Source: Costus lasius (taxonomy: Eukaryota; Streptophyta; Magnoliopsida; Zingiberales; Costaceae). From it: DNA of 64,000 nucleotides. Made by a program: the position numbers and the translations under genes. Under the pieces are notes generated by a model. It was not told where the DNA came from and searched no databases. It saw only the letters and a program-made list of their open reading frames with translations. This document shows positions 43,728-55,300 of this stretch, one piece after another. Every line of letters begins with the position of its first letter. Position 1 is the stretch's first letter. The stretch covers positions 84,170,665 through 84,234,664 of the forward strand of contig CM050453.2 of the NCBI GenBank assembly GCA_027563935.2, read 5' to 3'.

Positions 43728-44103
43728 GGTATAGAGAAACTCCCTGGCTCTTTGAGTTTCTGTGGAAGCCTATTCTGTATTATTGCGCTGCACTCCTTAG
43801 TAAGTGCAACTGTCCATTGATTTTCTAGATTTCTCTTATTAGACAGGATGTCCTTTAGGAATTTGGTGTAGGTGGGCATCTGCGAAAGGGCATCAACAAA
43901 AAGAATGTTAATATAGAGCTTCTTCAAAACTTCTTAAAACTTACCAAATTGTTTGTCTAGTTTGTCTTTGACAAGTCTTTATGGGAAGGGAATTGGAGGT
44001 TTGTAAGCAGGTGACCCAACAGAAGGCCGCTCTTTCTCAGTCTATTCTTGCGTCACAGTCTCTATTCCATGGTTCAAATCTCTGGTATCAAGTGTTACAT
44101 CTC
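43728..44103 (-). pseudogene. H gag-protease linker, cut by K1
   Basis: Contains YKPPIPFP and KLDKQFGK-like sequence near 43960-44010, as in A1 and A3 between Gag and protease. The Gag core is beyond the K1 insertion at 44104 and outside the window. Confidence 0.7.
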
Positions 44104-46330
44104 TGTTGGTATATATGCCTTGCAGACCAATGTATGGACATGGTCAGGCATTGTTTGAATGTACTTTGATAGAATTATTATTCTTTATAGAGGCATGGTC
44201 GTTATTATGCAGACTTCTCTACCTGCGTTGATGTATTGAGTTGCACATATAATGTCCCAGGAGTTTGGATTAGATCCATTCTCATAAGCTATCCCCAGAC
44301 CAGGTACCATAGCAGATATGGGATAGCTTTGGTACATATGAGACTGGTGTATGGGCTGGTTAGGTGCGGGGCACAGTAACGCAGACATACAGGTGCATTG
44401 GATGCACTGGAGTGATCCACCGTGAGGATTGACTTGTCTAGTCAACAAGTCAATCTCACATGCAAGAGGTTTGCATTGATCCTTAGACTTGAGGTATTCA
44501 TGTCTAGATTTGATGATGGATATGCTTTGATACAGTCTTACGTCTCTCCGTAATTGGGAGACCAAAACGACTATCATTGGGCATGTCATAAGTCACGTAG
44601 AGACATGGATGACCAATAGTAGGATTTGCCCCTTCTTTAATGGAAGCATGATATCCACTCGGGGGCGCCCCACCTTATTGGTGCATGATAGGAATGTGTG
44701 GCCACACTTGTTGAGTCATGACCAATGCATTGGATTGATAAACTTGAGACTAATCCAATGGCAGGATATCAGTTTAGGCAAAGGGGATCTATAATGCAAT
44801 GGGAATCCTCGTTGCTTGTTAGGAGTTGTTGCCATAATGACTTAAGTCCTATGACATGGGTAGTAGTGATGTCTTGTTAGATACCCCTCACTACATATGA
44901 TGTTTACATCATTGCCATCGTCATAAGGATCCTACGGGGTCACACGCAATAGACTCTTGACGTTGCTTTAATCAGAAGCCTTATGATCAAGTTATTGGAT
45001 AACTTGGATCAATTTGGAAGATTTCATCAGCGCCAATGGGCCTGATGAGTTGGAAGAAAGTTATTGGAGCCAAACTTCATTTTTGGCAGGTTGACCCGAA
45101 ATTGACCTAGATAGGTCACATTTGGATTAGGGTTGCATTAGATTGGATCCAATGGCTTAATCAACCCATACCATGAAGTTTGGGCTAGCTCATTAATCCA
45201 ATGAGGCCCAATAACTAGTTGCCAAGAAGAGGTATAAGCAAATAAGGGTATAATGGGGAAGAGTTTCACCCCATTGGCGCCAAGGGCATAATGGGGTGAA
45301 GTGGGTGCATGTTGCTTCACAAGGAAGCATTAGGCGCCTCCCCCTTTGTTCCTTGGATGGAAACCTTGCCTCTATGGCAAGGGTTGGGGCTGATATGGCT
45401 TGAAAGCTCTTTTAGAAAGAGCTTGGGCGCATATGACAAGTAGAGTGAGATTTATGGTAAAGTCTTGGAGACTTTCCTTACCTCCAAACCCTAATTCCCC
45501 TCAAACCCTTGCTTAGCCGAATGACTCTTGCATGTTGCGCCTAGCCCTTCTCCTTGGATGGATAGAATGCCTCTAAGGCATGTCTTGGGCTGATATGGCT
45601 ATTGGGCAAATAAGGATAGGTTGAATGAGGTTTATGGCAAAGTCCTGGAGACTTTCCTTACCACACACCCCTCTCATCCTAGCCGCCCACTTGGCATGAT
45701 CTTGGCCCTCCCTAAACCGCCTCTTGGCTTATAAAAGGGACCCTAGCTGCCCCCTCTTCTTGTTTTCGATTCCTTGGAGGCGTGAACATACATAGAGAGT
45801 CGTGAGCAGGGGTAAAGGGTGACAACATCAAGGTGGCGCAACCCTTCTTCCTAGTAGTGGCCGCAAGTCTTCTCCTTCATCTCCTCTTAGCGTGACTTGG
45901 AGAAGAACTTGGTGGTGCCACTTCCACTTACTCTTCCTAAGGGTCGAAACTCTTCTTCTCCCTCTTCTCTTGGAGTGAAGAGGATAAGGAGTTGGCGGCT
46001 ACTTCCTTGCACTTGGTGCAACTTCCATGAAGGTGGTGCAAGAGAAGTGAAGGAACCCTAAGGCTTGATTCTCTTCCCGAGGCTAGCACCAAGCGTGGAA
46101 GGGAGCAACGATCAAGGAGTCGACGCGTGGATACTTGTAGAGGGCGAGCACTTGATCGTCTTCAACATGGCTTCGGCAACTAGACAAGCAAAAGAGGTAC
46201 ATCTCTAACACATCCTTGTGTCTTCTCTCTCGCATGGATCCTTGGGACCGGAATATGTTTTGGGTGTAATGATTCTTCCGCTGTGTCCTGGGACTACAAA
46301 ATTTTAAATTACACCCGGTATTCCCTAACA
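44104..46330 (+). repeat. 5' LTR of K1
   Basis: 2227 bp, TGTTGGTATATATGCC .. TATTCCCTAACA. It is about 280 bp longer than its relative S1. A direct duplication accounts for most of this: segments starting at 45351 and 45552 both run CCTTGGATGG .. GGCTGATATGGCT .. GGAGACTTTCCTTACC. The TATA box TATAAAAG at 45730-45737 lies about 600 bp before the LTR end, as in S1 and S2. Confidence 0.88.
45351..45665 (+). repeat. Tandem duplication (offset about 201 bp) inside K1 LTR
   Basis: Copies start at 45351 and 45552. S1 carries a single equivalent segment near 24985-25120. It lies just upstream of the TATA box, so it doubles possible U3 control sequence. Confidence 0.65.
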
Positions 46331-46331
46331 G

Positions 46332-46343
46332 TGGTATCAGAGC
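46332..46343 (+). other. Primer-binding site of K1, initiator tRNA-Met
   Basis: TGGTATCAGAGC one base after the LTR end. Confidence 0.9.
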
Positions 46344-46551
46344 TACTTGCAAGAAACACAAGGTGTACGTTTGCTTGTGTGAAAAATTTTTGGAAAATTT
46401 TTCTTCTATCCATGCGCGTTTCACATCGAAAGCGTCTTTCATCCAAACTTCTTTTATCATTTTTATGGCTGAAATTTGGATTGTGTTTATGATGGATTTA
46501 AGACCATAGGCTCACGTAGTTTTGTCAAGTAGGACGGGCATTGTGTCTTCG
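46344..46551 (+). other. Start of K1 leader
   Basis: About 208 bp of internal untranslated sequence up to the T2 insertion. CTTCG at 46547-46551 is the presumed target duplication of T2. Confidence 0.7.
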
Positions 46552-48237
46552 TGTTGGGGTATGCCCTTAAGGCTAATGTTTGAGGCCTTGGGATTGTATC
46601 AGTATCATGTATATAAACTTTTATGTTTATAAAGGCAATGGTTGTTATTTAGTATGTTGCATTGTCTGCTGCAATATGTATACTTCTGAATAATGTCTCA
46701 AAGCTGTTCAGCTAGGCTGACATGCATATGTCCTTAGTCGAGATATCTTGGTGAACATGAGACAGCCTTGATATGATTGAGACTAATATGTGTTCTAATC
46801 TTATAGGATGCTTCGAGCATGGAATAAGATGTAGACTCATAGGTACATTGGATGTACTGGACAGACCCTACTAGGATATTCAATTGCTTGTCACAATGTG
46901 AATAATCCTTGTTTGCATCAAGTGGCACATGTCCTTTGACTTGAGATCACTTGTGTTTCTAAATGATGATTGTCATTGTTTTGAGGTAGTTCGATATCAT
47001 TTGAAATATAATGGTTATAGACTATCTTGGATAATGATTATGATTCAGGTTAGGGCACTAGTGATAGATATAGGATTGCCGTCTCCTTGTTGAAGGAGTG
47101 TGATGTTCTATAGGGGCCCCCTAGATGAGATGATTGTGAAAGTGTATGGCCATACCCAGGTGACTATGTTCATCTGATCTGATCATGCTCATCATATTGG
47201 AGTTACAAGCTTGACCCGCTTGTCCAATAAGAACATCCAGTAGGCAAAGGATACATGCATGCCTTGTGAAGTTGATTCACACTTGTGCTGTGGTTTGGGT
47301 GTAGTCTTGGAAGACTTTTTCCTTTATATCGGGAGACAGTGATGTGTTGCTAGATACCCCTCACTGGTCGTGATAACGTAAGTTATCGTTACCGACATTT
47401 AAAGGAAACCCTTAGGGTCACACAATTTGGTGATATGGCTTTCTTGAGTCAGATCGTGTGGACTGAATTGTTTTGATTCAGTTTAAAGGAGTTTGAACTC
47501 TGATTGTAAGTGAGATCTGGTCTGGTCATGTTTGATTGATTAGGGCATGAGATCGGTAAGCTTCGATCGAGAGTAGTGATGCTAGATTGGTGAGATCAAA
47601 GGCATCAAGAGATGAACGGTTAGATCTTGAACCATTTGGTTCAGAGAGATCTAGACCATGGCTTGGGCTGGTTTGGTTTGGTCTTTGTACCAAACGCATT
47701 GAACCGTTGGATTGAACCGGTTCACACATGTGTGAACGCATGGTTCATGATGAAAGCGTTTTTGGGCGGTTTGCATGGATTTAAGCGCATGGCTTCATGA
47801 CTTTCCATAATTGGAAGTCATGTAACGCCACTTAACTTGTAAACGCCAAAACGCATTTCGGTTCTGATTTTGTGTGGCCGATCCACTCTCGTGTAGAGGT
47901 GAGTTCACGCAAGCAAGTGTGAGAGCTTCATCGCCCTAGCAAAGATCTCATCTTCTCCACACAAGGACAACTTGGCACTTTTGCTAGCACAAGAGGTGCG
48001 CAAGAAGGAAGTCTTCCTCACTTTGGTGTGTGTCTTCTTTGGAGAAGATCCCCTTCGATCTTTACTTCCAAGTCGCCATCCACTCATGGCTATGGTATGA
48101 ATTACTTCTTATCTATACAAGTTATGATGTTGATCATATGGCATGCAAAAGATCCCAACAAACCCTATGCTTCCTTGCGCAATTCATGATATGCGCCTAC
48201 TTAGGGTTTCGCCCCCCTCTTGAAAGGGGTTTCTTCA
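46552..48237 (+). repeat. 5' LTR of T2
   Basis: 1686 bp, TGTTGGGGTATGCCC .. GGTTTCTTCA. It is clearly related to the T1 LTR but diverged, especially in the last 600 bp. Confidence 0.92.
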
Positions 48238-48239
48238 AT

Positions 48240-48251
48240 TGGTATCAGAGC
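48240..48251 (+). other. Primer-binding site of T2, initiator tRNA-Met
   Basis: TGGTATCAGAGC, 2 bp after the LTR. Confidence 0.95.
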
Positions 48252-50003
48252 AGGCTTTATGCATGCTAATATGATTGCTATGTTTGCTCTTGTGATCCAT
48301 GCTTGCGCAAGTGTTTAGATATAATAGTTTCTTCATGCGAAAATAAGATGTATACCTTGTTGGTGGCGCATGTTGTTTGTTTATGCTTTCGCATGACTTG
48401 TTGTTGGCGCTTGGTTCATGTTGTTTATCAAAACTTAACTTGCGCGCCTATGATTAGATCTAAGATGCGCCTATTGTAAACCCTTAGACGGGTTGATGGG
48501 GTTGAAAGCATCATCTAGTATAGATCAAATTAGTCTGATCAGACCATCTGACAGCCTAGATGGGTTGACCAGATAGCACCTGTGCGCAAGCACGAGGTGG
48601 CTATGGGTTGACTGCATCAAAGGCGTGTAGCGAGGTCTGGTTGAGACGACTAGTGAACACACATGAGTTAGGCCCGGGGTCACACCCGCTTGCCAGAACT
48701 CATGAGGGTTGTTCAGCCCTTGGCGCATGCATGGTTGACCATTAGGTCAACTCGAGTCAGTTAGGACTTGGTGCATGCAAGGGCAGTGGATCTGACTAGA
48801 TTGATGAGTGGATCCCTATCAATGGACCGTTGTAAGGTTGTATGGCACATAAGAAAATTAAAATTGATGCCAATGGGTTTTCAAAATTTTATTTTCTTTA
48901 TGGATCACATGTTGATTGAATGATGCCATGATGCTTGTTTATTTAATCTTATGTGGGTTGCCCTTTCAATGTGTGCTGTGCTGGGGCCGGCGAGCCTGGT
49001 AAATTATTATTTTTGTGATCTGTGAATCACATTTTTAATTAATTTATTGTATAATTGACCTGCGAGTCAAGCTTGTCTAGATAGATTAAAATGTGTTTTA
49101 ATTAGACAAGAGCACAAAAGCACACATCGCAGAGGAGCATTCAGCTGGTGGGCGCACCTGAGCTGCATTGAGCGCTAGGGCCCTGGGTTGGACCAGATGA
49201 GATGCAAGAGACCCAAGAAGAGCAAGTGAAGACTTAAGTTGATTTAAGGTCTTACTTAGGCTCTATGGGCTTTTACCACATAAGATCCATGCTTTCTTTT
49301 ATTTTCTAAATAATTAGAAATGCATGATTTATTTATCTTCTGCTATCACCATAGGATTTGCATGATAGTTAAGAAGATAAAAGACCGTTAAAATCCAACG
49401 CTAAAATATCAAGCACGTAATGCCTTCTGACGCGAAACCTCACTGTTCTGACTATCGTTGGAGCTGTGTTGTACCCACTCAGTGGGCACGTCCATCTATC
49501 TTCAGACGGTGTGTGATTTCACCTGCGTGTTACAGAGAAGGGATTTATCGCTTCTCGTTGCTCAGCATAGCACGTGGTGGTCCAGGGAGTAGGTCAGGTC
49601 AGCTTGACCATGTAGGCTACATATGGGGCATATGGTAGCTACATGGAGGCAGCCATCTGTGGGGTCAGAGACTGTGTTGTACCAACTCAGTTGGCACAGT
49701 CTGCTGGATTGCCCAGATGAAGGGGAATCGCACGGGTTGGCGATTGGCAGGGACTGCCTACCAGAAATTAGTGCTTGTACTCTCTGTGCATCTTATCTCG
49801 CCTGAGCGGGACGCGGAGACCAAGTATGAAATCTGGATCCCATCTCACTAAAAGAGTGTTACTCTTTCGGACTGTTTTAATGGATTTTTCAGTCAGATAA
49901 AATAGTGAGAAAAGAATCTTTCTTAAGTCCTGGATTGATTCTAGACATTGATACTGACCTTGCTGTTCTTGCATTGTTGTAGATTCCTGCAGCAACGAAC
50001 ACC
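48252..50003 (+). other. Leader of T2
   Basis: Collinear with the T1 leader. It has the paired hairpins CCCACTCAGTGGG (49474-49486) and CCAACTCAGTTGG (49682-49694) and the splice-acceptor-like GCATTGTTGTAG just before the ATG. Confidence 0.7.
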
Positions 50004-50658
50004 ATGAGCTTCAATGTGCGATCCCTACTGGAAAGGGAGAAGTTTGCTGGGCCAAACTTCTCAGACTGGTACGGACACCTTAAGATCGTTCTTAAGGCTG
50101 AGAGGAAACTGTATGTCCTCGAGACGGCTATACCGCCTCAACCCGCTGCGAACGCCGCAAGGGCGGTTCGGGATGCCTATGAAAAGCATGTCAATGATAG
50201 CATTGATGTCGCTTGCCTGATGCTAGCGTCTATGACGCCACCTCTGCAGCGTCAGCATGAGGATATGTCTGCTATAGAAATTATAGCAAACCTCAAGATG
50301 TTGTAAGCTGCACAGGCGAGGACTGAACGCTATAATCTGACTAAGCTTTTCTTTCAGAGCAAACTGGCTGAAGGGAGCCCAGTGGGAGCTCACGTGCTCA
50401 AGATGATTGGGCACAAGGAGGCTCTGGAGAAACTGGGGCATACCATCAATCAGGAGCTTGCTGTAGACATTATTCTGCAGTCTCTCCCGCCCTCTTTCGA
50501 TGCGTTCATTATTTACTTTAATATGAACAAAATCGATTGTACTCCAGCAGAGCTGCTGAATATGCTCTTGACTACTGAGGAGACTCTGAAGGGAAAGCCT
50601 TCAACCTCTGTCTTGATGTTCCCCTCCAGGAACAAGAAGAAGGGGAAGAAGGGCAAGG
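50004..50658 (+). pseudogene. T2 gag, N-terminal part with nonsense codon
   Basis: MSFNVRSLLEREKFAGPNFSD start as in T1 and T3. Codon 101 (50304-50306) is TAA where T1 has TAT, so translation would stop inside Gag. The frame is open again up to the T3 insertion after the Lys-rich KKKGKKGK stretch. Confidence 0.9.
50654..50658. other. Target site duplication CAAGG of T3 (left copy)
   Basis: CAAGG at 50654-50658 and again at 59756-59760. Removing T3 and one copy restores the T2 frame (Lys-Ala-Pro-Val-Lys). Confidence 0.95.
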
Positions 50659-52342
50659 TGAGAGTCCCCTAGAACTGAAGGGGGAAACCCTAATAGGAGG
50701 CGCAACAAAAATTTTCTAGCGGAATCTTAGGGTTTCAAAAGATCGAATGTAAGTTCATGTGATCAACTCCTTATAATGTATAAATCAGATTAGATTCATA
50801 CCATTGCCATCGATCGGATGGTGCCTTGGAAGGAAAGGCGCAAATGTTCCTTCTCCAAAGGTGACGCACACAAATGAATATGGCTTGCTCCTTTGAATCT
50901 TTGTGCTAGCAAAGCTCTTCAAAAGGTCCTTGATCGGTTGAAGGGAATGAGATGAGAGTTCTCTCCTTTTCGAATCCTTCTCCAATGCGTGAAGAAGTCG
51001 CCACCCAAGGAAGCGCCGAAAGAAGAAGGTGAGAGGTGAGAATAGAGCATGATAATCTCAACGTGAGGCGTGGTCACGATTTAGAAGTCATGGCTTCTAA
51101 AATTAGTAAACCACTTCTCCTCATGCGCCCATGAGTTTACCCAAGCGCAAATCTCTGATCTTTTGAACCATGCGCTCAAGTAATGAGCTGGTTCAATTAA
51201 ATTTGGTTCAAATACCAAATTAAACCAAGCCCTCTGGTCTAGATCATAATTAAACCCTAAGGCTCCAGATCTAACCGTTCATCTCTTGATGCTCCCGATC
51301 TCACTGATCTAGCATCTATTCTCTCGATCGAAGCTTACCGATCTCAAGCCCTAATCAATCAAACATGATCAGACCAGATCTCACTTACAATCAGAGATCA
51401 AATCCCTTTAAACTGAATCCAAATAATTCAGTCCACACGATCTGACTTAAGTAAGCCATATCATCAATTTGTGCGACCCTGAGGGTTTCCTTTAAATGTC
51501 GGTAACGATAACTCACGTTATCACGATCAGTGAGGGGTATCTAGCAACACATCACTGTCTCCCGATATAAAGGAAAGAGTCTTCCAAGACTACACCCAAA
51601 CCACAGCACAAGTGTGAATCCAATTCACAAGGCATGCAAATTTCCTTTGCCACTGGATGTTCTTATTGGACAAGCGTGTCAAGCTTGTAGCTCCAATATG
51701 ATGAGCATGATTAGATCAGATGATCATAGTCATCTGGGTATGGCCATACACTTTCTCAATCATCTCATCCAGGGGGGCCCTTTAGAACATCACACTCCTT
51801 AAACAAGGAGACGGCAATCCTATATCTATCACTAGTGCCCTAACCTGATTCAAGCTCACCATCCAAGATAGTCTATAACCATTATGTTTCAAATGATATT
51901 GAACTACCTCAAAACAATGACAATCATCATTTAGAAAACACAAGTGATCTCAAGTCAGAGGAAATGTGCCACTTGTCGCATTCAAGGATTATTCATATTG
52001 TGACAAGCAATTGAATATCCTAGTAGGGTCTGTCCAGTACATCCAATGTACCCATGGGTCTACATCTTATTCCATGCTCGAAGCATCCTATAAGATTAGA
52101 ACACATATTAGTCTTAACCATATCAAGGCTGTCTCATGTTCACCAAGATATATCGACTAAGGACTTAACTGCATGTCAGCCTAGCTGAACAGCTTTGAGA
52201 CATTATTCAGAAGTACACCTATTGCAGCAGACAATGTAACAAACTGAATAACAACCATGCCTTTATAAACATAAGAGTTTATTACATGATACTGATACAT
52301 TCCCAAGGCCTCAAACATTAGCCTTAAGGGCATACCCCAACA
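50659..52342 (-). repeat. 3' LTR of T3
   Basis: 1684 bp, plus-strand TGAGAGTCCCC .. CATACCCCAACA. It is preceded in element order by the polypurine tract (minus CAAGTGGGAGAT, 52343-52354). Confidence 0.93.
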
Positions 52343-52362
52343 ATCTCCCACTTGCACTTAAT

Positions 52363-55300
52363 CTAATGGTTGAGAAATCTCAAACCCATATTATTACAGT
52401 GCTTCTCATGCTTCTGCTGCGCCAGAGGCTTAGTAAGCGGGTCTGCCAGATTGTCATCTGTATGAACCTTGCAGACTTTGATCTCGCCATGATCAATGAT
52501 CTCCCGGATCAAATGAAACCGTCTCTGTATGTGCTTGGACTTCTGGTGCGACCGTGGTTCCTTTGCTTGTGCGATTGCTCCAGTGTTATCACAGAAGATA
52601 ACCAAAGGATCTGCACTCGAAGGAACAACACCAAGTTCCTGAACGAACTTACGAATCCACACTGCCTCCTTGGATGCTTCCGAGGCTGCAACATACTCGG
52701 CTTCTGTTGTGGAATCAGCAACGATTGACTGTTTGAAACTCTTCCACACCACCGCTCCTCCATTCAAGCTAAAAATATAGCCTGATTGCGATCGGAAATC
52801 ATCCTGGTCAGACTGGAACGAAGCATCAGTATATCCTTCAATACTGAGTTCTTCCTGACCACCATATATCAAGAACATATCTTTGGTCCTCCGCAGATAT
52901 TTTAAAATGTTCTTGACTGCAATCCAGTGCGCCATACCTGGATTACCTTGGAACCGACTGGTCACGCTTAACCCGTAAGCGACGTCTGGGCGAGTACACA
53001 ACATCGCATACATTATGGACCCAATAGCCGAAGCATAAGGCGTATTGTCCATTTCATCTTTCTCAGTCTGTGTTTGTGGACACTGACTCTTCGAAAGATT
53101 CAGACCATGTCTGACTGGAAGATATCCTCTTTTAGAATTCTCTAAATGAAATCTCTCCAGGACTTTATCGATGTAAGTACTCTGGCACAGCCCGAGAAGC
53201 CTCTTAGATCTATCCCTGTAGATCTTCACACCTAATACATAGGCTGCTTCTCCAAGATCTTTCATCTGGAAACATTTCCTTAACCATGCCTTTACGGCAT
53301 GCATTTCAGGAATGTCGTTTCCAATGATCAAGATATCATCGACGTAGAGGACTAGGAAAGTAATCACGCTCCCACTAAACCTCTTATATACACACGGGTC
53401 ATCTTCGTTCTTGATGAAACCAAATTCAGTGACTGATTCATCAAAACGAATATTCCAGCTTCTTGTTGCTTGTTTGAGTCCATAAATAGACTTCTTTAAC
53501 TTGCATATTTTATGACGATCTGATGGATTAGTGAAACCTTCTGGTTGTGTCATATACACATCCTCATTCAGATTTCCATTAAGGAAAGCCGTTTTCACAT
53601 CCATCTGCCAGATCTCATAATCGTAATATGCTGCTATCGCGAAAAGAATCCGAATAGACTTAAACATGGCTACAGGAGAGAAAGTTTCATCATAATCTAT
53701 CCCGTAGATTTGTTTGAAACCTTTCGCAACTAGCCTGCCTTTATAGGTAACCACGTTACCATCCATGTCAATCTTCTTCTTGAAGATCCATTTACAACCT
53801 ATAGGGATTACTCCCGGAGGCGGATCAACCAAATCCCAGATTCGGTTATCTGACATGGAGTCCATCTCGGCGCGCATAGCTTCAAGCCATCTCGCTGACT
53901 CCGGTCCACTGACCGCATCCGCATAAGTGAGGGGTTCATCATGATCAATGATGTAGACTCCGTCATAGCGCTCAGGCTGTCGACGGATCCTTCCCGATCT
54001 TCGCGGTTCCCGTGATATCTGAGCCTCAGGTTGTTCAGTAACCTGTTCTACCGGCTCAGGCTCATCCAACTGTGCTTGACCACTTTGTCCTTCCTCTGGA
54101 TTCTCATCCAGCTTTATTTCTCTCCCACTGGCCTCTTGCAGAAGAAACTCCTTCTCAAGAAATATGGTCGTCCGAGCAACAAATACTTTGTTCTCTTTGG
54201 GATCGTAGAAATAATAACCCTTAGTTTCCTTAGGGTAACCGACAAAGATACATTTCTCAAATCTGCTCTCTAGTTTCCCAGAGGCGAGCCTTTTGACATA
54301 AGCCTCGCAGCCCCAGATCCTGATAAATGTTAAGCTCGGCTGTTTCCCATACCATAACTCATATGGCGTCTTTGAAACTGCCTTGGATGGCACTCGGTTT
54401 AGTACCTTTGCAGCTGTCTCCAGTGCAAATCCCCAAAAGGAGTAAGGTAGAGCAGCCTGACTCATCATAGAACGAACCATATCAAGTAACGTTCTATTTC
54501 TCCTCTCGGACACACCATTCCATTGCGGTGTTCCTAGCGGAGTGAGCTGTGAGATAATCCCACACTCCTTCAGATAGTCAGTAAACTCTCGACTTAGGTA
54601 TTCTCCACCTCGATCAGAACGAAGTGCCTTGATATGTCGGCCTAGCTGATTCTGTACTTCATTCTTGAATTCTTTGAACTTGTCAAAAGATTCACTCTTA
54701 TGTCTCATCAGATAGACATAACCGTACCTACTGAAATCATCAGTGAAGGTGATGAAGTATTGATAGCCACCTCTGGCATGTTTACTAAATGGCCCACACA
54801 CATCACTGTGTATAAGGTCAAGTAAACCTGAAGCCCTTTGACCTTTGTGGGGAAAAGGTGACTTCGTCATTTTACCCATTAAACAAGCTTTGCATGTATC
54901 AATCTCCTCATAGGAGAATGATCCCAGCAGTCCATAATCATGCAACCGCTTAATGCGTTTCTTGTTAATATGGCCTAAACGACTATGCCATAGCAAGGTG
55001 CTGTCATCAGCATATTTGGCTTTCTTATTATCAATATTGTGTATAGAACATTCCATGTCCAACATGAATAACCCATTGTTAATTGAACCAGTAGCATAAA
55101 CAATATTATCTAAAGTCAGAATACACTTTGAAATATTGCATTCAAAGGAAAACCCTTTCCTGACAAGAGCAGGAATAGAGATAATATTTTTAGTAATACT
55201 TGGAACAAAGTAACAACTGTTTAATTCTAACACAAGTCCAGATGGTAAAGAGATGAAATAGTCTCCTACAGCAACAGCAGCAACCCGTGCCCCGTTTCCA

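Larger units (their letters stand above)
7300..44103 (-). mobile_element. Host Athila-type Ty3/gypsy element H, split by nested insertions
   Basis: H is an old gypsy element read right to left. Its parts are collinear once the guests are removed: gag-protease linker (43930-44103), protease, RT, RNase H and integrase remnants (43727 down to about 40250), palindromic spacer (39600-40000), ORF2 in four pieces, a polypurine tract (12982-12996) and an LTR end at 12981. Three guests inside ORF2 and one inside the LTR are bounded by perfect 5-bp target duplications, and deleting guest plus one duplication rejoins H sequence each time. The 5' LTR and most of gag lie right of the window, and the outer part of the 3' LTR lies left of A1. 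Assignment to the Athila group rests on the pol type, the RT motif FMDD and the ORF2 position, so lineage is inference. Confidence 0.85.

Noticed and set aside
52366..52728. 120-codon plus frame, with counterparts at 21261-21698 and 62625-62987 on the opposite strand
   Set aside because: It is a shadow of the RNase H region of the T-family polyprotein. Its conservation follows from the true frame.
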